Assembly (NCBI RefSeq): GCF_000012385.1
Contig: NC_007940.1
Span: 1,458,077 to 1,522,076 of the forward strand
From: Rickettsia bellii RML369-C
Lineage (GTDB): Bacteria; Pseudomonadota; Alphaproteobacteria; Rickettsiales; Rickettsiaceae
Direction: 5' to 3'
DNA length: 64,000 bases
In this document: positions 58,311-64,000 of the stretch, one piece after another
Position numbering within the stretch: the first letter of the stretch is position 1
Layout of the letters: each line of letters starts with the position of its first letter
The notes under the pieces: generated by a model
What the model was told of the DNA's origin: nothing
The model's input: only the letters and a program-made list of their open reading frames with translations
Database searches by the model: none
Translations under genes and position numbers: made by a program

Positions 58311-58775
58311 TTACGTCGAGTAAATACCTATCAGCTCCGCCTGCCCTAAAAGGTGCTTTTGCAAAGCCAGTACTAAATCCTGCTTACTAGCATTTTCTTC
58401 AAGTTCAAGATAATCATTTAAAGCATATAGCTTGAAAAAATACCGATGAGGTTTACCTGCTGGCGGGCATGGACCACCATATTTCTTTTCTTTCCAACTA
58501 TTATTTAAAACTTTAATATCATCATTTACTTCTCCTTCTTGGAGCTGCGTTATAGAAGCCGGAATATTGTAGATTATCCAATGATCCCATATGCCGTGCG
58601 GCGGTGCTAATTCTACCGGAGCATCTGGGTCATCCATAATTAAAACAAAAGATTTAGTATTTGAAAGGAAGCCGTTCCACTCTAAATGTGGAGAAATATT
58701 CTGACCTTTACAAGTAAATTTATCAGGAATACGCTCGTTATGCTTAAATGCCGTACTTGTTATTTCAAAAGTCAT
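58311..58775 (-). CDS. YbhB/YbcL-family (PEBP, Raf-kinase-inhibitor-like) protein
   Basis: 154 residues. SFVLIMDDPDAPVELAPPHGIWDHWIIYNIP holds the anion-binding DPDAP and GIWDHWI motifs, and YGGPCPPAGKPHRYFFKLYAL the GP-PP-G--HRY motif of phosphatidylethanolamine-binding proteins. Bacterial function is poorly defined. Confidence 0.93.
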   Translation of the reverse strand: MTFEITSTAFKHNERIPDKFTCKGQNISPHLEWNGFLSNTKSFVLIMDDPDAPVELAPPHGIWDHWIIYNIPASITQLQEGEVNDDIKVLNNSWKEKKYGGPCPPAGKPHRYFFKLYALNDYLELEENASKQDLVLALQKHLLGQAELIGIYST

Positions 58776-58801
58776 TGGTTGCTCCTGTGAATGTATAAAA
58801 T

Positions 58802-58916
58802 GTCATTCCCGCATAGGCGGGAATCTAGGCATAAAGCGAGATAAATCGAGCTTTTAACTTTAAAAGCTTGCTGTATTTATACTTTTTTTCTGGATTCCCG
58901 CCTATGCGGGAATGAC
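58802..58916. repeat. Intact long palindromic element, perfect 24-base arms
   Basis: 58802-58825 and 58893-58916 are perfect inverted copies (GTCATTCCCGCA...; GCGGGAATGAC at the right end). The interior matches the degenerate copy at 49301-49427. The same outer arms recur at 26641 and in the end of hemH. Confidence 0.9.
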
Positions 58917-58923
58917 ATAGGAC

Positions 58924-59403
58924 TTAATTAACAACTTGCCATTGTCCATCAGGTTGACGGCAGGCAGTGCCATAAGCTTTTTGTTGTTTTCCACCTACTA
59001 CAACTGTTTGGGTATATTCACGGCAATATTGACCGGTATTGTTTTTATAAGCTTTGCTTGGTGTTACAGTACCATAATTACCATTATCAGGATTACGCCA
59101 TTGTACACTGCTACCACTTGGTGCAGCTTCTAAAGCTCTTTGGGAGGTAAGCTCTGCAAGTTTTCTATCTTGTTCATCCATACCTGCACCAATTTGGTTA
59201 CCAAGGATTGCACCAAGTAATGCACCTGCTCCTACCGCAGCAAGACGCCCTGTACCACCACCAAATTGAGAACCTAGTAATGCACCTGCTGTTCCACCGA
59301 TTAGCGTACCACTACCTTGCTTATTCATGCCGCCCGGACCTTGGCATGCTTGCAACATTGAAGCTGCAAGTAATATAACAATAATTTTAGATATTATTTT
59401 CAT
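58924..59403 (-). CDS. omp: 17 kDa surface antigen lipoprotein
   Basis: Genus-specific outer-membrane lipoprotein. From ATG 59401-59403: signal [20 protein letters not shown] with lipobox LQAC, then [16 protein letters not shown], a glycine-zipper region ([30 protein letters not shown]) and [20 protein letters not shown] to the end GQWQVVN. The sequence is diverged from the spotted-fever and typhus forms I remember, which hints at a basal lineage. A start 12 bases upstream is also in frame. Confidence 0.96.
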   Translation of the reverse strand: MKIISKIIVILLAASMLQACQGPGGMNKQGSGTLIGGTAGALLGSQFGGGTGRLAAVGAGALLGAILGNQIGAGMDEQDRKLAELTSQRALEAAPSGSSVQWRNPDNGNYGTVTPSKAYKNNTGQYCREYTQTVVVGGKQQKAYGTACRQPDGQWQVVN

Positions 59404-59482
59404 ATGATTTCTCATTTTAAAGTACTATATATAACTAATTATACGGTTTTTGGAATTTTGTAAAGTATAAAACAATATAGAT

Positions 59483-59608
59483 AGACGAAGTTTAATTTAG
59501 AAAAGAGCAAGGAATCCACAAGACGAGGAACGCAGCGTATAATAATACGTGAGTACCGAAGTACTTGTAGGATGACGTAGCCAATTTTTCAAATTAAATG
59601 AGTATATC
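59483..59608. repeat. Palindromic repeat upstream of fieF
   Basis: AGACGAAGTTTAATTTAGAA to TTTTTCAAATTAAATGAGTA with an internal ATAATACGTGAGTACCGAAG; family of 13605. Confidence 0.8.
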
Positions 59609-59663
59609 ATTGAATTTTATATTTTCTTTGTTAAACTACTAAAAGGAATTAGAAATATTATTT

Positions 59664-60569
59664 ATGGACATTAATAGTCGGAATTTATTAATAAAATCGG
59701 CATCTTACTTATCAGTTACTACGGCATTAATTATTCTAAGCGTAAAAATATATGCTTGGTTTGTGACTGATTCGCAATCAATACTTGCTTCTTTGATTGA
59801 CTCAATGCTTGATATAACTTCTTCTTTTATAAATTTAATAGCTTTAAGATTTGCATTGCAACCACCAGATTATCATCACAGATTTGGGCATGAAAAAATG
59901 CAAGATTTAACACTTTTCTCTCAATCAATATTTTTCTTTGCCTCAGCTTTTTTTGTCGGTTTTTCCTCTATCAAATCCTTATTTGAAAAAACACAACCGG
60001 AAAATATTAGCGATGGTACGATGATAATGTACATATGTATATTTTTAACAATTATCTTAGTGCTTTATCAAACCTATGTAATAAAAAAAACTAAATCAGA
60101 TATAATTAAAGCCGATAAGTTACATTATTTTACTGATTTACTTACTAATGTTATAGTAATTATCTCTTTAAATTTAAGTGATCGTTTTTGGTTTGTTGAT
60201 CCTTTATTTGGGGTGGTTATTGCATTATATATATTTCATACTTCTTATTCCTTATTCAAAAAAGCTTTTAAAAATTTAGTTGACCATGAACTACCAGAAC
60301 AAGACAGACAAAAAATTATTGCAATAATTAATAAGCATCGAGGCGTGAAAGGTGTACATGAAATGAAAACTAGATATGCCGCCCAAAAAGCTTTTATACA
60401 ATGCCACTTAGAAATGGATGGCAATATGTCGCTTTATAATGCTCATGAAATTAGCGATGAAATTGCCTTTGATATATTACAAGAATTCCCTGACTCTGAA
60501 ATAATAATCCACCAAGATCCTTATGGGGTGGAAGAGCATGTCAATTATCGTGAATATATTGTCAGATGA
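59664..60569 (+). CDS. fieF: Cation diffusion facilitator (FieF-like)
   Basis: Inner-membrane divalent metal/proton antiporter. 301 residues, six hydrophobic segments; DSMLDITSS and [14 protein letters not shown] carry the TM2 metal-site Asp residues and the His motif. The C-terminal cytosolic domain ([20 protein letters not shown]) is present. Overlaps tadA by ATGA. Confidence 0.9.
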   Translation: MDINSRNLLIKSASYLSVTTALIILSVKIYAWFVTDSQSILASLIDSMLDITSSFINLIALRFALQPPDYHHRFGHEKMQDLTLFSQSIFFFASAFFVGFSSIKSLFEKTQPENISDGTMIMYICIFLTIILVLYQTYVIKKTKSDIIKADKLHYFTDLLTNVIVIISLNLSDRFWFVDPLFGVVIALYIFHTSYSLFKKAFKNLVDHELPEQDRQKIIAIINKHRGVKGVHEMKTRYAAQKAFIQCHLEMDGNMSLYNAHEISDEIAFDILQEFPDSEIIIHQDPYGVEEHVNYREYIVR

Positions 60570-61024
60570 ATTTTGATAATTTTTTCATGCGAGAAGCCTT
60601 AAAACAAGCAGAAATTGCTTTTAGTAAAAACGAAGTGCCGGTTGGAGCAGTTATTGTTGATAGAGAAAATCAGAAAATTATATCTAAAAGTTATAACAAC
60701 ACAGAAGAAAAAAATAATGCTCTTTATCATGCTGAAATTATTGCAATTAATGAAGCATGCAGAATTATATCTTCCAAAAATTTAAGCGATTACGATATTT
60801 ACGTTACTCTAGAACCTTGTGCTATGTGTGCGGCAGCTATCGCTCATAGCAGATTGAAACGTTTATTTTATGGTGCTTCTGATTCAAAACATGGAGCAGT
60901 TGAGAGCAATTTGAGATATTTTAACAGCAAAGCCTGCTTCCACCGACCAGAAATATATAGCGGAATTTTTGCTGAAGATTCTGCCTTATTAATGAAAGGT
61001 TTTTTTAAAAAGATAAGAGACTAA
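60566..61024 (+). CDS. tadA: tRNA-specific adenosine deaminase
   Basis: Makes inosine at position 34 of tRNA-Arg(ACG). 152 residues with HAEIIAI (zinc His and catalytic Glu) and [11 protein letters not shown] (zinc cysteines). Translationally coupled to fieF. Confidence 0.94.
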   Translation: MNFDNFFMREALKQAEIAFSKNEVPVGAVIVDRENQKIISKSYNNTEEKNNALYHAEIIAINEACRIISSKNLSDYDIYVTLEPCAMCAAAIAHSRLKRLFYGASDSKHGAVESNLRYFNSKACFHRPEIYSGIFAEDSALLMKGFFKKIRD

Positions 61025-61072
61025 GAAAACAACGTACTACGTGCGTTCAAATCAGTTTACTATTACTATATA

Positions 61073-61510
61073 TCAGTCAAAAGGTTTTACTATAACCATA
61101 ATAACCGCAACAATCATGCAAATGGCAGGAATTTCATTGACTATGCGGTAAAATTTTTCTGAATGAACATTCTTGCCAACGGCAAAATCTTTTCGCCATC
61201 TTGCAAGTAAACCATGAAATATTACTAAAATTAATACTGCAAACATCTTAACATGAAACCAAGCATCAAGGGCAGCAAATCCATAAATATAAGCGTTTAT
61301 TAAACCAAATATAAAGGTGCTAATCATTGCGGGATTCATGATGAATCTAAGGAGCTTTAATTCCATTATTTGGAAAGTCTTATCTGTTTCACTACCTACT
61401 TTGACCTTAGTATGATAAACATATATTCGTGGTAAATATAATAATCCAGCCATCCAGCATATTGTAGAAATTAGATGAATTGATTTAAACCATAGGTAGT
61501 AATTTGCCAT
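61073..61510 (-). CDS. hemJ: Protoporphyrinogen oxidase HemJ (CopD-like membrane protein)
   Basis: 145 residues, four membrane helices. MANYYLWFKSIHLISTICWMAGLLYLPRIYVYH has the conserved haem-ligand His and the WMAGLLYLPR motif; WFHVKMFAVLILVIFHGLLARWRKDF follows. It oxidises protoporphyrinogen IX in bacteria lacking HemY/HemG and lies next to hemH and hemE. Confidence 0.93.
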   Translation of the reverse strand: MANYYLWFKSIHLISTICWMAGLLYLPRIYVYHTKVKVGSETDKTFQIMELKLLRFIMNPAMISTFIFGLINAYIYGFAALDAWFHVKMFAVLILVIFHGLLARWRKDFAVGKNVHSEKFYRIVNEIPAICMIVAVIMVIVKPFD

Positions 61511-61535
61511 TTTCTATCCTTGTTTTTATAATTTT

Positions 61536-62600
61536 TTATTTACTAGATTCCCGCATAGGCGGAAATGAGGTAAAGCACAAACATTTACTAAATTTATCAG
61601 GACATATTCTTTCACCATTACTACTAGCTACTAAAAAATCATCCTCTTTTTTATTAATAAATTTTAATAAAATACTTGTCAAACTTTTAATAAAAATTTT
61701 ATTTGTACTAAGCGTTGGGGTTCTATTATATTTTATTTTATACTTATCTGCAATTAATTTATATTCAATATCGAGTTCAACTAATGTTTCTACATGTTCA
61801 GAAACGAAAGCTATAGGCACAATTATTATATTTTTATTTTGTTTCCCTGCTATTTCTATTTCATCTTCCGTATTTGGCTTTAACCATTCTACAGGTCCTA
61901 CTCTACTTTGATAAGTTACTTTATAATCTAAATCTTTTATATTTAACTCTTTAACTACTGCTTTTACTGTTTCTTCTACTTGAAAACTATATGGATCTCC
62001 TGCATCTATTATTTTTTGAGGCAAACCATGAGCTGAAAATAATACTCTAGAGTTTTTATCAAATATTTTTTCTTTTATTAAAGCAGTATGAGCTTTTATA
62101 AAATTTTCTTCTACTGGATAACAACAAACAACTTTAACCGGAATATTAATATTAAAGTTACTTAAAAAATTCTTTACCGATGAACCTGTAGTTGTTGTTG
62201 AAAATTGTGGATATAGGGGTAATAATATCACCTCTGTAGGATTATATTCTTTTATTTGCTTTATGGTTTCTTCTATTTTTGGTGAGGCATAACGCATATT
62301 TATAAAGATATTAAAATCTTCATTGGTAGCTTGTTTTAAATTTTCTGCCAATGCTAATTTTTGTTTCTCTGTTTCTTCAAGTAAAGGAGATTTTCCACCT
62401 ATTAAAGAATAGATTTTTTGAGATTTCTTTTCTCTCGTTGTAGATATTAATTTAGCAATAATATAACGTAATGGGTTAGGTAGATTAATAATAGCTTTAT
62501 CATAAAACAAATTAAATAAGAATGGTTTCACTGATTTAAGACTATCTGGACCTCCTAAATTGAAAAGCACTATTGCTATTCTTTTTTTATTTATATTCAT
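61536..62600 (-). CDS. hemH: Ferrochelatase
   Basis: Inserts iron into protoporphyrin IX. 354 residues: [45 protein letters not shown], the catalytic LFSAHGLPQ and [17 protein letters not shown]. The last residues ([11 protein letters not shown]) are encoded by palindromic-element sequence (TTCCGCCTATGCGGGAATC). The start overlaps hemE by 14 bases. Confidence 0.95.
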   Translation of the reverse strand: MNINKKRIAIVLFNLGGPDSLKSVKPFLFNLFYDKAIINLPNPLRYIIAKLISTTREKKSQKIYSLIGGKSPLLEETEKQKLALAENLKQATNEDFNIFINMRYASPKIEETIKQIKEYNPTEVILLPLYPQFSTTTTGSSVKNFLSNFNINIPVKVVCCYPVEENFIKAHTALIKEKIFDKNSRVLFSAHGLPQKIIDAGDPYSFQVEETVKAVVKELNIKDLDYKVTYQSRVGPVEWLKPNTEDEIEIAGKQNKNIIIVPIAFVSEHVETLVELDIEYKLIADKYKIKYNRTPTLSTNKIFIKSLTSILLKFINKKEDDFLVASSNGERICPDKFSKCLCFTSFPPMRESSK

Positions 62601-63609
62601 ATTCCCTAATACATTTTACTAAAAATTCTACATTTTCTGGTGGTGTTTCCGGTAAAATACCATGTCCTAAATTAAAAATAAAATTCTTATTTTCCATTAT
62701 TGATAAAATTTTATGGATTTTTTCTTTTATTATTTTTTTATTAGTAAGCAATATTACCGGATCTAAATTACCCTGCACTGTTACTTTATTACTCCACAGT
62801 TTCATTTTCTCAAGCGGTATTAATGGATCAATAGCTATAATATCTGTTGGTACTTCTTCTAAAAATTTTTCATATAAAAGCCCTGCACCTTTAGGAAAAG
62901 TAATAATAGGAATATCAGGAAAATATCCCTTTATACTCTTTATTATTTTCTTCGTTGGTTCTATTACAAATTTTTTAAATTCTTCTTCTGGTAAAATACC
63001 AGCCCATGAATCAAAGATTTTTATTATATTTGCACCTGATTTTATTTGATTTATAAGATGATGAATTGTTTTTTCTGTAATAAAATTAAGTAATTCTTTT
63101 GCTAAGTCTTTATTTTCATAAATAAATTTTTTGCTAACTCTAAAGTCTTGCTTACCTTTTCCTTCTAACATGTAAGTCATTACTGTCCAAGGACTACCTG
63201 CGAAACCTATTAGAGAAGTAGATTTAGGTAATTCTTTCCTTACTTTTTTTACTATTTCATATACTTTTTCTAATTTATCATTTGAATTATCTTGTAAATA
63301 TTTAAAATCTTCTTTTGATTTAAATTGCTTTAGTAACGGTCCAATATTTTCTTTAAAATCTACTTCCCAACCAAGAGCATGAGGCAATACTAATATATCA
63401 GAAAAAATTATCGCTGCATCAAAGCCAAAACGTTTTATCGGTTGGAGTGTTACTTCTGTTGCCTTATCTACATCATAACAAAATTCTAAAAAATTTTTCA
63501 CCTCTTTTCTTACTGCCATATATTCAGACAAATACCTACCAGCTTGTCGCATTAGCCAAATTGGAGGTTTGTTATCTAATCTTTTAATAGGACTGGAAAT
63601 TAATGTCAT
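62587..63609 (-). CDS. hemE: Uroporphyrinogen decarboxylase
   Basis: Converts uroporphyrinogen III to coproporphyrinogen III. 340 residues: [17 protein letters not shown] (family signature), [38 protein letters not shown] and [16 protein letters not shown]. First gene of the hemE-hemH-hemJ cluster, beside the origin as in R. prowazekii and Caulobacter. Confidence 0.97.
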   Translation of the reverse strand: MTLISSPIKRLDNKPPIWLMRQAGRYLSEYMAVRKEVKNFLEFCYDVDKATEVTLQPIKRFGFDAAIIFSDILVLPHALGWEVDFKENIGPLLKQFKSKEDFKYLQDNSNDKLEKVYEIVKKVRKELPKSTSLIGFAGSPWTVMTYMLEGKGKQDFRVSKKFIYENKDLAKELLNFITEKTIHHLINQIKSGANIIKIFDSWAGILPEEEFKKFVIEPTKKIIKSIKGYFPDIPIITFPKGAGLLYEKFLEEVPTDIIAIDPLIPLEKMKLWSNKVTVQGNLDPVILLTNKKIIKEKIHKILSIMENKNFIFNLGHGILPETPPENVEFLVKCIREYEYK

Positions 63610-64000
63610 GTTATTACTAATAAAATAAGTATAATATATTCTTTATTTGTTGTATATGTAAGTAGAATTATGTAGATTAAATGTTTTCTACATAGTTATC
63701 AACAAAATATATATAAAAAATATTCCTATAAAATAAGTAATTTTAATAATTATTCACATAAATTTGAGTTAAGTTTTTATAAGTGGATAACTAAGTGTAA
63801 TAGCTCTTTATTACTTAGAAAAGGTGATATTTTCAAAGAAAAATGTTACTTATTCACAATTTTATCCACAAACTGTTTGTTTAAAGTGAACAATACAAGA
63901 TTTACTTGATTTAATAAGGATTTTGGATATTTTTTAAAAAATTTTAATAAGAAAAATAATAAGTTATAAAAACTTTTATCCACATTAGTATGTGTAAAAT
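63610..64000. other. oriC: Probable chromosomal replication origin (oriC), cut by window edge
   Basis: About 390 very AT-rich bases without a gene. DnaA boxes: TTATCCACA at 63862-63870 and 63976-63984 (perfect), TTATTCACA at 63750-63758 and 63850-63858, and one-mismatch sites at 63696-63704 (TTATCAACA) and 63782-63790 (AGTGGATAA, reverse). The position upstream of hemE matches the origins described for Caulobacter and R. prowazekii. Confidence 0.85.

Overview
The window is from a Rickettsia chromosome. The evidence is low G+C DNA, a 17 kDa surface antigen lipoprotein gene, numerous Rickettsia palindromic-element-like repeats that lie between genes and inside reading frames, tilS-ftsH and rpsP/rpmG neighbourhoods, and a hemE gene beside a DnaA-box-rich region, which is the origin arrangement known from Rickettsia prowazekii and Caulobacter. 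The 17 kDa antigen differs noticeably from the spotted-fever and typhus sequences I remember, so a basal (bellii-like) lineage is possible; this is a weak inference.

Layout. 1-664 is the start of trigger factor. 904-13563 is an accessory block: a NACHT/HEAT-repeat gene broken in three pieces, an Rpn-type nuclease gene, a conserved unknown protein, a TPR protein whose C-terminal module matches that of the NACHT protein, a dead acetoacetyl-CoA reductase gene, and a large protein with a CX5R phosphatase motif. 13941-20328 holds clpB, two intact toxin-antitoxin pairs, the first of two related structured RNAs, a dead methyltransferase gene and two tRNAs. 20645-30971 is mostly housekeeping (rpsP, rpmG, hemF, an MFS transporter, bdhA, mutL, sdhB), with effector-like fragments, a wrecked toxin-antitoxin pair and the second RNA. 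30985-35830 has a DNA cytosine methylase whose partner nuclease is broken, then ftsH and tilS. 35880-41916 is a compact contact-dependent-inhibition-like toxin/immunity array. 42033-51465 contains lysC, rpmA/rplU, a phenylalanine hydroxylase/pterin dehydratase pair, pgpA, tatA, a lipoprotein gene and rsmI. 51535-55326 is a decay zone (Rpn, nhaA, restriction-modification). 55367-63609 is dapE, tRNA-Leu, holC, znuC, the 17 kDa antigen, fieF, tadA and the haem cluster hemJ-hemH-hemE. 63610-64000 is the probable replication origin.

The most unusual structure is a pair of related, about 230-nt promoter-driven RNA elements (17336-17626 and 29333-29616). Each has covarying stems and a four-segment set of mutually exclusive pairings resembling an attenuator, and each is followed at once by a small unknown reading frame. 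At least ten genes carry frameshifts, stops or truncations. Several frameshifts lie at or near short homopolymers, so real decay and sequencing error both need to be considered.
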